The notes below the pieces were generated by a model. It made no database searches, was not told where the DNA came from, and saw nothing but the letters and a program-made list of their open reading frames with translations. From NCBI GenBank assembly GCA_938003875.1, contig CALKWO010000276.1, positions 1 through 15,064 of the forward strand: a DNA stretch of 15,064 nucleotides. Direction: 5' to 3'. Within the stretch, counting starts at the first letter, position 1. Each line of letters starts with the position of its first letter. The position numbers and the translations under genes are program-made. The stretch comes from an uncultured bacterium. GTDB lineage: Bacteria; Planctomycetota; Uabimicrobiia; Uabimicrobiales; JABWCH01. Below, piece after piece: positions 1 to 8,522 of the stretch.

Positions 1-86
1 GTGGTTCTCTTTAAAAATCAAAAAAGTTCACTTACAAGCTGCGGAATATAGGTAACTACAAAGATTTAGAAGGTATTGAGCAAAGA

Positions 87-148
87 CGCAGGGATTGCAC
101 TGGCGTTGGGCTTTTGAACAGGCACGACTTTTTTGGGGCAACCCTGCG
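87..148. repeat. Weak inverted repeat downstream of the giant Asp-box gene
   Basis: Arms CGCAGGGATTGC (87-98) and GCAACCCTGCG (138-148) pair over 11 bp with one bulged base around a 39-base loop. The element lies just beyond the 3' end of the minus-strand gene ending at 188, where a terminator would be expected. The loop is long and no clear U-tract follows on the minus strand, so a terminator role is only possible. The rest of 1-187 contains no gene that I can support. Confidence 0.3.
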
Positions 149-187
149 GCTACAACTCATTACAATAAGGCAATTATGGGTATCCTT

Positions 188-3100
188 CTATTTTTTCTTT
201 GCAGGAAGATTATGGTAAATACCGAATCCTGAAGTCCCTGCGACTATGATGCTTGTGTCTGGAACAAAGGCAAAGCATTTGGCCAGTATGGGCTTGGAAA
301 GTCCGTTTTGGCTCCAGACTGTACCATGGTCGGTGGATCGGAAGATTCCATTCCAGGTTCCACAGTAGATGCTATTTTTATCAACATGAACCCCAAAGGA
401 TTCTACTCCTTCCATTGTATCGCCTAGCGGAGTCCAATCGCCTCCGTTGTTCAGAGAGCGATAGACACCAGTGCCCAGGCCTGCGAAAATAGCATTTGTG
501 TAAGCATAGTATCCCAGGGAATATACATCATCATCGACAGGCGGAGTGTAGATTTTTGTCCAGCTTGCGCCATTGTCTATAGAACGATAGATTCCTGTTC
601 TTGCTCCTGCCAGAATAGCAGTGTTTCCTTGCATGGTGAGATAGTCAATTCTTGTGTCTTGTATCCCTGAAGAAACATGAGTCCAATTTGCACCATTGTC
701 GTCAGAGCGATAGACACCTTCGTCTCCATTGGCATTCATACCAGACAAAAACATAGGGCTGCCACTATAATGGATGATAAGATTTTCCAACCATACAAAA
801 TCCTGATTCGAGATTTTAGACCAGCTAGCACCATTATCAGGAGACATGTAAATGTTGATCAGGTTATGAATTTCGCTTCCTGCAATATATATGTTTCCTG
901 AAACTGGATGCACATCCACTGCCCAGATATAAAAGAGGGGTACAGGCAATTCTTGCAAGCTAGATACGTTAGACCAGGTACTGCCATTGTCATTGCTCTT
1001 GTATAACCCTGCTCCATAGGTAGATGCGAAAAGCGTTGTGGCTCTTGTAGCTTGATCTTTTGTAACCTGAGCTACTTTAATATCCTGTATCAAAGCTCCT
1101 GACATGCCTTCATTGCTATAAGACCAGGTAACTCCATTGTTGGCAGACCGAAGGATTCCATTCCCTTCTGTTCCGATGAATAGGATGTTGTATGTTTCAA
1201 AGAGTTCGAGACTGAGCAATTCTGGTGTTTTTATATTTAAAGCAACCTGCGTCCAGTTGTCTCCATTGTCTCCTGAAACATAAAGATGCTGTGTGGTCAA
1301 AAGATAAAGCCGATTCTGGCTTTGGTGGTAAGCCATAGCTTCTTTTTCTTCGGTTTCAGGCCATCCATTGTTGACAGCGGGTGTCCAGGTACTGCCGTTA
1401 TCTACGGAACGGCTGACACCATTAAAATCAGCCAGGAATATCAAGCCATCGGAATATTTTTCTGCATAGGCAGAATAGTCTGTAGGAAAATTGGCAAGAT
1501 GTATCCAGGTAGCTCCATTGTCCGAAGAGCGATAGATAGCATACTCTCTTTCTTCTCTCCTGGTCTGTTCAGAGCTTGTATCTATCTTTACAAATACGTT
1601 TCCATTGACCCTCTGGCACATAATGTCCACTGTTTTATTGGTTGGCAGATTCGAAGTGACATTCGTCCAGGTTTCGCCATTGTCTATGGATCGATATACA
1701 CCAATGCCATGTATTGCTGCAAAGACATTGCCATTCATAGCATTGACTGCAATCAAAACATCTGGATCTTTATAGCCTCTGATGAGTTTGCTTTTTGGCA
1801 GAAAGTTTCTTTTCTTTTTCCCTATTTCCTCTTTTTTAGGGATTAGATCGAACACTTTCGCAAAATTAGCTCCATTGTCTTGGGACTGGTAAATGCCATC
1901 CCCAGGGATACCAACATAAACATGGCCATTGCCAGGGTGAACCACAAGATCTGTGATGTAATTATCGTTTATGCCGTTCATGCTTCGCTCCCAGCTCGTG
2001 CCATTATCTGCAGAAAGGAAGATTCCTGATGCTTCCCCGCCAGCGAAGATCATTCCAACATTAGGGCTAAAGGCAATTTTAGGAATATGGCCTGCATATA
2101 TGCCAGAAGTTTCCGACCAGACATTTTGCACATTGAGCTTGACATTACGCGTTGTGTTGCCCTGCCCATTGGTCAGATTAGTAAAGGTCAAAGTAGCATC
2201 GTAACTGCCTTCCGAAAGCTCTGTTGCATTTCCATTGATGCTCACGGTTATATTGCTCGGCGTTCCAGGAATTGTAGTGCCAGTATTTGCAGTAATATCG
2301 ACCCAATTGGCACTGGATGTGATTTCCCAGGAAACATTGGTATCGATAGCATCAATAGTATACTGCTTGCTGGAAGGAATAAAAGGCCCATCTTTTGGCC
2401 CTTCCGATAGCATATTTTCTGAAGGTGAAACCATCATGCTTCCAGAGGCTCCTACTGTGATATTGACATCGCCTGATGTGCTGTTCGCACCTTCATTGTC
2501 ATAGGCTTTGGCTCTCAATACGTATGTTCCTGCTATCACGTTGTTCCATACAAAAGAATAGGGAGCAGTAGAATCTGCTCCAATCAAGCTTGTCCCATTG
2601 TAGAATTCCACAAGAGTCACTGTTCGATTAGAACGGTTTTCATCTGAAGCATTGGCTTCTATAGTGATATTCGCTGGAGCAGAAAAAGCAGCTCCATTTG
2701 TAGGACTGGTAATGCTAACAACAGGCGTTGGATTTCTTACGACAATATTGACAGCCGTAGAGATAGAGCTTGAACCATGATTGTCATAGGCCTTTGCTAT
2801 AAGAGAATAATTTCCGACAGGCACATTTTCCCAAAGCCAGTTATAGGGTGCAGTTGTATCTATTCCCAATATTGTAGAGCCATTGTAGAATTCCACACGG
2901 CTTACGGTTCTATCTGAATCCACTGCATTTGCCGTTATGGAAACAGTCGCTGGAGTGAAAAAATTGGTATTATCAGCAGGCGAAGTGATCGTTACCATTG
3001 GCATATAGTTGATATAGGTAAAGCCATTGTATCTGATCGCAGCTCCACCTTTAGCAACAACTACGACGTTTTTTGAGCCAGGAGTTGTTGCCGCAGGAGT

Positions 3101-6064
3101 ACGACAGAGAATCGTCTGGTCATCCTGAACATTGACATTGCTGGCCGCCATTCCATCAATCAAAACGATAGCGCGGGCTTGAGGATCCACAGTAAAATTT
3201 GTGCCTCGGATGGTAATGGATGTGTTTCCCTGCATACCTCCCTGAGAAGGGGTAATGTCTGTTATTGTAGGCGGCTGCCATGTTGTTGCTGTATTCTTAT
3301 AATATATATGGCTTGCAGCGTCTGCATCTTTTGTTTCCAGCCAGAAGAAATGCACCTTATCATCAGAGGCGATAAGCGGATAGTAGGGCAAAGAAGTATT
3401 GGCACCTAAAGTATCGGTTGTATCCAAACGAATATCCTGGGGATTCCATGTTCTGCCATAGTTTAAAGAAATATTGCAGTATACATCGGCACTGCCGTTG
3501 CGGTAGTCTCCCCAGACTACAGAAACAATGCTACCTTTAGCTGCTAAATAGCAAGATGCACAATTGGCTTCGCCTTCTGTGTTCTGGTTAATCCGAATGT
3601 CGTTTTCCTGCCATGTCACTCCCAAATTTCTGGAATAATTCATATAAACATTGTATCTTTTAGGATCGCCTGCTCTGGCTTCTCTCCATACAACATAGAT
3701 GCTACTTGCATACCTTGCTATACGAATATCGCTGATTTTAGAAACAGCAGGATCAGGTGGCGTGTTGAGCCTTATCGGAGTATTCCATGTAGTTCCAAAA
3801 TTGTTGGAATAGTTGAAGTAGACATTATTTCCGCCGTCTCTCTCTTCTTCCCATACTACAAAGACATAGTTCGCTATACCTGCTACCTTGGGATTGCGAG
3901 AGCCGTGAGTATAGGCTGCATCTCCAGTGTCTACCCTTGTGGGTGTTCCCAAAGGCTTTTTAACAGATGAATCATAGCCATTGAAATAAATGTCGCTATA
4001 TTCTCCATTGGATTGCTCCCAAACGACATAAACCTGATTTGAATAAGAATTCATGTCAGGATTTTTGGATTCGTATCCCTGATCCAACAAAATATCGTTT
4101 GCCTGCCATGTATTTCCGTTGTCCTCGGATGTGTTGAAGTATATCCTACCAGAACCAGTACGGAAATCCTGCCATACTGCAAACACATTTTCTTGGTAGC
4201 TTCTTAAATTGGGAAAAAATCGTTGCGTTGTCATGCTCTCATGGATGAGAACGGGACTTTCTGCCCAGGTTTTTCCATAATCCAGAGAATGATTCAGATA
4301 TAGCTTCCCAGAGCCTTCCCTCTGGTCTAGCCAGAGCGCATATACGTAGTTTTCGCTGGAGCTGAGCTTGATTTTATTCCCTATGCTGGTTCCATCCGAT
4401 GCGTCATAGGCATTCTGGCCTATTTTTATATCTTCTGTCTGCCAGGAAGTACCATTGTTCCAGGAATAATTAAAGAATACATCGTTTATTTTCTCTGTGC
4501 CATCAGGATTGTTGCGGTTGTCCAGCCATGCTCCATAAACATAGTTGCCAAGAATTTCGCCTCTTTTGCCATAGACTGTTTCCAATGCTACATCCATAGA
4601 GTGGAAAAACGCCTTCTGGTATTTAGCAGATTCGCCTGGAACAGTATTGGTCTGGCCAGGAGTGCCTTGCTCTATTTCTTGTACTGTCAGGATTTGTTGC
4701 CCATCGTCTTTTCCTACAACAAAAGCATTTCCACTATTGTCTGCCAATAGGCTATGAAGCTTTCTGTAACCATCGAAGAGAGGCACTATATCTTCCCAGG
4801 AATTTCCCTTATCGGGGCTTCTTCGATAAGATGGGCTAACCGCTTTAGTACCTAAATCGGAATACTTCAGCCATGCCAGATGAAGAAAATTCCCTGAGGC
4901 AAAAAATTCTACTTCTGCTTCCTCTTGAGAAGTCTGGGTTATATTCGTAGGTGGAGTCCATGTATTTTCATTAAGATCAAAGGTTGTGAAAAAAATGTCA
5001 GCAGGGGAACCATTCAGATAAGTTACATAAACTGTGTTGCCATCGCAGACTATATCTGGTATATATCCGCTTGTCTGGTTGGAATTATAGGAACTAAAAT
5101 TATCTCCACCATCGTCCGATCTTTCCATAAGCAAATTTCCCTGGCTGCTCCTGGCAATATACACATGATTCTCGTCAGTAGTCATAGAGGCAGAATTGGT
5201 ATTAGTGAATACAACAGGATTGGCCTGCCATGTAAGACCTCCATCTTTGGAGTTCACAAAATAAAATTTGTTTGAGGGTGTATAGTGTAAGCCAAGACAG
5301 ATGGTATTTCCCGAAGCTTTCAGATAATAATTACCATGAGAGATTCGTTTCTGGCCTTTTGCTTGCAAGATTTCGAATATTTTTATGTCCTGCGCCTGCC
5401 AGGTCTGCCCTGCATCTTCAGAAAAATTAAAATAGATTTCTTCTTTATCGTTTCTTCTGTCCAGCCAGGCAATATAGACTTTTCCTTCTGCCTGCTCCAT
5501 GACGATAGAATCGTATTCCAGACGGCTTATCCCTAAAGAACTTTTGTTGATTCTTATATCCTCTGCCTGCCAGGTTTTCCCATTGTCCGTAGAGTAGTTA
5601 AAATAAAGATCATATAAGTCGTCATCTGGATTATCTTGTGGCCCATAAGGAACATAAAGAGATTTGCGGTTATCTATCCATGCCATATAGATAGTATTCT
5701 GATAAAAGTCTATAAGAGGTGCATCGCAGTTCGCTGCATTCGGAGTGTGATCCACTCTGACTTCCTGGCTCCAGGTTTTTCCAAAATCGGGAGAAGACAC
5801 GAAGTATAGCTTATGGAATACATTCCTGCTATCCACAAATGCCATGTAGATATTGGAGTCTCTTCTGGCAGTGGCTATCCTGACATCGGATTCATTCACT
5901 TTATTCTGGTATTTGCAATTCGTACTGCTTATATGGTCTATTTTAGGCGTGTTTCCAGGAATGTACGGATTGTTATCTGAATATTCTGTATTTTCTTCCA
6001 TGCATTTAAATCCAGGGCAAAGCACCAAAATCCCTAGAATCAAAAAGATCAAAAATTTTCTCAT
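188..6064 (-). CDS. Giant secreted Asp-box (BNR) propeller protein with TIG, Ig-like and BACON-like domains
   Basis: This 1958-residue protein has a Sec-type signal peptide (hydrophobic residues 4-15). Cys16 and Cys21 are present but there is no canonical lipobox. Residues ~45-930 carry 12 Asp-boxes (S-x-D-x-G-x-T-W), many preceded by a VxWxDxRN...IYFN block and followed by WQxxDIRIN. Residues ~934-1020 are an IPT/TIG domain. About 1021-1110 and 1112-1200 are two near-identical Ig-like domains (both with VEFYNGS/T and APY...W.NV). About 1207-1314 resembles a BACON domain (NVSWEITSSANWV). Residues ~1316-1958 hold 13 further Asp-boxes of the YRSxDNGxxWT type, as in YCF48/VPS10-like propellers. 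I see no sialidase catalytic set, so binding or adhesion is more likely than hydrolysis. A basic insert sits near residues 1406-1430. The SD AGGAG overlaps the stop codon of the upstream barrel gene, with an 8-base spacer, which supports ATG 6064 and co-translation. The domain calls are firm; the ligand is unknown. Confidence 0.93.
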   Translation of the reverse strand: MRKFLIFLILGILVLCPGFKCMEENTEYSDNNPYIPGNTPKIDHISSTNCKYQNKVNESDVRIATARRDSNIYMAFVDSRNVFHKLYFVSSPDFGKTWSQEVRVDHTPNAANCDAPLIDFYQNTIYMAWIDNRKSLYVPYGPQDNPDDDLYDLYFNYSTDNGKTWQAEDIRINKSSLGISRLEYDSIVMEQAEGKVYIAWLDRRNDKEEIYFNFSEDAGQTWQAQDIKIFEILQAKGQKRISHGNYYLKASGNTICLGLHYTPSNKFYFVNSKDGGLTWQANPVVFTNTNSASMTTDENHVYIARSSQGNLLMERSDDGGDNFSSYNSNQTSGYIPDIVCDGNTVYVTYLNGSPADIFFTTFDLNENTWTPPTNITQTSQEEAEVEFFASGNFLHLAWLKYSDLGTKAVSPSYRRSPDKGNSWEDIVPLFDGYRKLHSLLADNSGNAFVVGKDDGQQILTVQEIEQGTPGQTNTVPGESAKYQKAFFHSMDVALETVYGKRGEILGNYVYGAWLDNRNNPDGTEKINDVFFNYSWNNGTSWQTEDIKIGQNAYDASDGTSIGNKIKLSSSENYVYALWLDQREGSGKLYLNHSLDYGKTWAESPVLIHESMTTQRFFPNLRSYQENVFAVWQDFRTGSGRIYFNTSEDNGNTWQANDILLDQGYESKNPDMNSYSNQVYVVWEQSNGEYSDIYFNGYDSSVKKPLGTPTRVDTGDAAYTHGSRNPKVAGIANYVFVVWEEERDGGNNVYFNYSNNFGTTWNTPIRLNTPPDPAVSKISDIRIARYASSIYVVWREARAGDPKRYNVYMNYSRNLGVTWQENDIRINQNTEGEANCASCYLAAKGSIVSVVWGDYRNGSADVYCNISLNYGRTWNPQDIRLDTTDTLGANTSLPYYPLIASDDKVHFFWLETKDADAASHIYYKNTATTWQPPTITDITPSQGGMQGNTSITIRGTNFTVDPQARAIVLIDGMAASNVNVQDDQTILCRTPAATTPGSKNVVVVAKGGAAIRYNGFTYINYMPMVTITSPADNTNFFTPATVSITANAVDSDRTVSRVEFYNGSTILGIDTTAPYNWLWENVPVGNYSLIAKAYDNHGSSSISTAVNIVVRNPTPVVSITSPTNGAAFSAPANITIEANASDENRSNRTVTLVEFYNGTSLIGADSTAPYSFVWNNVIAGTYVLRAKAYDNEGANSTSGDVNITVGASGSMMVSPSENMLSEGPKDGPFIPSSKQYTIDAIDTNVSWEITSSANWVDITANTGTTIPGTPSNITVSINGNATELSEGSYDATLTFTNLTNGQGNTTRNVKLNVQNVWSETSGIYAGHIPKIAFSPNVGMIFAGGEASGIFLSADNGTSWERSMNGINDNYITDLVVHPGNGHVYVGIPGDGIYQSQDNGANFAKVFDLIPKKEEIGKKKRNFLPKSKLIRGYKDPDVLIAVNAMNGNVFAAIHGIGVYRSIDNGETWTNVTSNLPTNKTVDIMCQRVNGNVFVKIDTSSEQTRREEREYAIYRSSDNGATWIHLANFPTDYSAYAEKYSDGLIFLADFNGVSRSVDNGSTWTPAVNNGWPETEEKEAMAYHQSQNRLYLLTTQHLYVSGDNGDNWTQVALNIKTPELLSLELFETYNILFIGTEGNGILRSANNGVTWSYSNEGMSGALIQDIKVAQVTKDQATRATTLFASTYGAGLYKSNDNGSTWSNVSSLQELPVPLFYIWAVDVHPVSGNIYIAGSEIHNLINIYMSPDNGASWSKISNQDFVWLENLIIHYSGSPMFLSGMNANGDEGVYRSDDNGANWTHVSSGIQDTRIDYLTMQGNTAILAGARTGIYRSIDNGASWTKIYTPPVDDDVYSLGYYAYTNAIFAGLGTGVYRSLNNGGDWTPLGDTMEGVESFGVHVDKNSIYCGTWNGIFRSTDHGTVWSQNGLSKPILAKCFAFVPDTSIIVAGTSGFGIYHNLPAKKK
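2595..2897. repeat. Duplicated Ig-like module (DNA-level direct repeat)
   Basis: The sequence CCATTGTAGAATTCCACA occurs at 2595-2612 and again at 2880-2897, 285 bases apart. Each copy encodes the VEFYNG segment of one of the two Ig-like domains in the giant protein. The surrounding codons also resemble each other, which indicates tandem duplication of one domain unit. Confidence 0.7.
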
Positions 6065-6074
6065 GCTCTTTCTC

Positions 6075-7265
6075 CTAAAATCTTACCATTCCGCCAAAGA
6101 GAATGGTATGCTCGTTCAGATCTTCGATTTCAAAGCGAGTTTTGTATCCCAAGCTTATATCCACAATATCCAATAGCAGATAGTTGAAAAAAATAGAGAC
6201 AGTAGAGATAAATGCCTGGCTGGACTTTACTCTGGAGCTTAAAGAATGGGTTCGGAAATAGTCCAGAGATACATTGAAGTTTTCCGCCAAAGGAATGGTA
6301 AAATTGAGACCAAAAGATATTTCATGGTCTACAGGAAGATCGTTCAGGACATCTACGATCCATGACATATCGCCTTCTACTACATCATCAGGGAAATAGG
6401 CCTTGCTGATCTGATAGGCAATGCCAGAACGGATTTTTATCCTGTCTGCGATATTCCATTCCAGAGCAGTGAAAAAGCCACTTCCAAAGCGTATATAACC
6501 GATTCCGCCTGTAAAAATGACAGAGCTGACAAACGTAGTGTGCATAAAAGGATTGAGTCCAACGTCAATCGTAAGTCTATCATCCTCTAAAAGGGAAGAA
6601 TTCTGTTCAAAAACATTGTATCGGAAATAAGGATTCAGGCCAATAGAAAAAAGCTCGGATTCCGACACATCGTCTTGCTTTGCATAGCGAAAAGGGATAA
6701 TAAGCCCGACCGCATTTTGCATTTTTTCTCCAAAATTGATATTGTAAGAAGGCACGCCTAAAAAGCTAAAAACCTCCTCGTTGCCTACTTCAGAGAAAGT
6801 AAATTCCATACGAGCTATGAAGTTGTTCGTATTTTCTGTTCTCAGATTTTTTAGAATGACAGAAGGGAAAAAGGCTTCTTGCGTATATTGTGCATCTGAC
6901 CCGCCTGTAATTGCGCTGCCCACATCGCTTGGAAACATAGCATCATAAATCGCTTTGCCATTGGCTTCGGCCCAGGTCACAAGTCCATCTTTCGTTCCTT
7001 CAAACGCCAGACTGGTTCCCAAAATTTGCAGCTCAATACGATCATTTCCTTTGAAATTATTCGCATTTCCATCTGCATCTGTGATCAAGAATTTAAAATT
7101 CGCACTATATACATTGCCTTCGTATAGCTTACCTGATTCAATGATTTTAGAGCCTGTCTGTTGATCAATCAAAGACCGAAAAAATTCTTCCCAGCTCCCT
7201 GCTGCCATCAACACAGAGCTAAAAGTAGCACAAAGAAAAAATACATAGAAAAAATATTTTTGCAT
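6075..7265 (-). CDS. Outer-membrane beta-barrel-like protein
   Basis: The protein (396 residues from this start) has a signal peptide rich in Phe followed by a small-residue cleavage zone (SSVLMAAG). The second half shows alternating hydrophobic and polar strands separated by short turns, with Tyr/Phe-rich ends. The chain terminates in GGMVRF; a C-terminal Phe is the usual Bam recognition signature of outer-membrane barrels. The first ~200 residues are less barrel-like and may form a periplasmic or plug region. ATG 7289 abuts the upstream TAA and has no SD. ATG 7265 has GGGGAG seven bases upstream, so it is preferred; ATG 7271 is too close to that SD. Its gene lies 10 bases before the giant Asp-box gene, so the barrel may export, anchor or accompany that protein (inference). 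No specific family was recognised. Confidence 0.82.
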   Translation of the reverse strand: MQKYFFYVFFLCATFSSVLMAAGSWEEFFRSLIDQQTGSKIIESGKLYEGNVYSANFKFLITDADGNANNFKGNDRIELQILGTSLAFEGTKDGLVTWAEANGKAIYDAMFPSDVGSAITGGSDAQYTQEAFFPSVILKNLRTENTNNFIARMEFTFSEVGNEEVFSFLGVPSYNINFGEKMQNAVGLIIPFRYAKQDDVSESELFSIGLNPYFRYNVFEQNSSLLEDDRLTIDVGLNPFMHTTFVSSVIFTGGIGYIRFGSGFFTALEWNIADRIKIRSGIAYQISKAYFPDDVVEGDMSWIVDVLNDLPVDHEISFGLNFTIPLAENFNVSLDYFRTHSLSSRVKSSQAFISTVSIFFNYLLLDIVDISLGYKTRFEIEDLNEHTILFGGMVRF

Positions 7266-7289
7266 TTTCATTCTCCCCAATAAGTTCAT

Positions 7290-7667
7290 TTAAATCTGGC
7301 TGTACTTTTTGGCACTGCCATAGACTTTGTCTACAGGATATTTCAAGGCAGTTTTCACGAGTTTTTTTTGGACTGCTTGTGTTATATCTACCTTTGTAAC
7401 CGCAGATAAAGACAAAAAAAGCATGAGAATATCCGCCATTTCTTCTTCCATGCTTTGCCTGAATTGCCCATCCATAAGATCTTGTTCTGTTTCCTGGTTT
7501 GTTCTCCATAGAAACAGTTCTGCCAGTTCTGACACTTCGATTCCTATCGCAGAAACCAGATCTTTGGGATTATGGAATTGCTCCCAGTTCCGTTCATCAC
7601 GAAATCGAACTACCCAATCCCTAAGCTGAGAAAGGGTAGCGTTCTGATCGCTCAAAGAATTATCCAA
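7290..7667 (-). CDS. MazG-like nucleotide pyrophosphohydrolase (dCTP pyrophosphatase-type)
   Basis: This is a 125-residue all-alpha protein of the MazG/DCTPP1 type, which hydrolyses (d)NTPs to NMP and pyrophosphate in nucleotide-pool cleansing. It has the family opening TLSQLRDWVVRFRDERNW. The metal-binding helices carry E44-V-S-E47 and then E76-M-A-D79, matching the ExxE...ExxD pattern, and a basic C-terminal tail KYPVDKVYG follows. The length is normal for a single-domain member. The frame is open further upstream, but the best start is TTG 7667, with a near-perfect SD (GGAGGAG, 7680-7674) six bases away; an earlier start would put extra residues before the domain and overlap the previous gene. 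Only one base separates this start from the upstream TAG, so translational coupling is likely. The substrate cannot be assigned from sequence. Confidence 0.88.
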   Translation of the reverse strand: MDNSLSDQNATLSQLRDWVVRFRDERNWEQFHNPKDLVSAIGIEVSELAELFLWRTNQETEQDLMDGQFRQSMEEEMADILMLFLSLSAVTKVDITQAVQKKLVKTALKYPVDKVYGSAKKYSQI

Positions 7668-7680
7668 ACTAATCTCCTCC
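7665..7680 (-). promoter_or_regulatory. Strong SD with TTG start and overlapping stop codon
   Basis: Read on the minus strand, GGAGGAG is followed by ATTAGT and then TTG. The TAG stop of the upstream membrane-protein gene lies inside the six-base spacer. The SD is encoded by the terminal Gly-Gly-Asp codons of that gene. The arrangement favours re-initiation by the same ribosome and fixes the start of the MazG-like gene. Confidence 0.8.
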
Positions 7681-8499
7681 CCCCATAAAACGTTTTGCCA
7701 GCTCAAAAATCGCCATATAGAAATTCCCTTCGATGCCAAGTTGTTTGAAGATAGGCAACTGGCTGAGATCTCCAAAGATTTTTAAAGACCATGCCATTTG
7801 CAAACCAACAAAAACATAAACAACAGACCATATTTTTATAAAAAGAGAGCCTGTTTGTGAGCCACTTCGTATCAGGAAATAATCGCTGGCTTTCCATAAA
7901 AGAGCAATTCCTAATGCTCCTGCAAGAAGAAAAAAAACAATATTCAGAATATGGAAAAACGATACGCTATCAGAATAAATCACAAACAAAAGAAGGATCG
8001 GAGATAGCGAAACAAGCGCAATAGCAAACTGATACATCGTCATAAACAGTAGCGTAATCGTTTGCAAAAAAGAAAGTGATGTTCCCAAAAAAAGATTTAC
8101 TACAAAAAAAAGAGGAGTAGATATAACTAAAGTACTAAAAAGTAATAAAGGAACTTTTATAGACATTACTGCTATATTCGATGCGCCCTGCTCTGCTCCT
8201 AGAATGGCACCATAGATTGCACTAAAAACTAGAGAATACAATAAAAAATAAAGCATTTTAGGAATCAAGCGTTCGGATTTATAGATGGTTTCAAAAAGAT
8301 ACTCTTGTTCTTTTAGAAACATTTGCCCAAGGCTATAACGAGCAATCTTCTCTAATCTCTCTTGAGAATCAGAAGTATGAAAAAAGAGCATTGCCCTGCA
8401 TTTGGGACATTCTGAAAGTTTTCTATCTACTTCTTGCGCACATTTAGGACAGAGAGGAAGGCTCTCTTTTTTATTTTCTATTTCGTGGTTGCTTTCCAT
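7669..8499 (-). CDS. Zinc-ribbon polytopic membrane protein
   Basis: The 276-residue protein starts with a cytoplasmic zinc ribbon, C17-P-K-C20 and C31-P-K-C34, followed by an amphipathic linker. About five hydrophobic segments follow (roughly residues 82-105, 110-137, 142-168, 178-200 and 218-240). The layout, a zinc ribbon plus a Yip1-like multi-helix membrane domain, is common among bacterial proteins of unknown role, but I cannot assign a family with certainty. It lies 23 bases after the FHA-GAF-PP2C gene and one base before the MazG-like gene, so it belongs to the same operon. A membrane partner or input for the phosphatase is a reasonable inference. The SD (AAAGAGAAA) before ATG 8499 is weak. 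Confidence 0.85.
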   Translation of the reverse strand: MESNHEIENKKESLPLCPKCAQEVDRKLSECPKCRAMLFFHTSDSQERLEKIARYSLGQMFLKEQEYLFETIYKSERLIPKMLYFLLYSLVFSAIYGAILGAEQGASNIAVMSIKVPLLLFSTLVISTPLFFVVNLFLGTSLSFLQTITLLFMTMYQFAIALVSLSPILLLFVIYSDSVSFFHILNIVFFLLAGALGIALLWKASDYFLIRSGSQTGSLFIKIWSVVYVFVGLQMAWSLKIFGDLSQLPIFKQLGIEGNFYMAIFELAKRFMGGGD

Positions 8500-8522
8500 A
8501 ACAATTTCTCTTTAAATACCAG

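Noticed and set aside
1286..1846. 186-codon open frame on the plus strand inside the giant gene
   Set aside because: It is antisense to a clear Asp-box coding region, has no SD and its translation shows no domain; it is a shadow of the repeat codons.
500..1900. Recurrent CCATTGTC-type DNA repeats that might suggest a CRISPR array
   Set aside because: They are irregularly spaced, diverged and in frame; they encode the DNG residues of successive Asp-boxes.
188..6064. Sialidase annotation because of the many Asp-boxes
   Set aside because: I see no FRIP motif or arginine-triad/Asp/Tyr-Glu arrangement; Asp-boxes alone are structural and occur in many non-enzymatic propellers.
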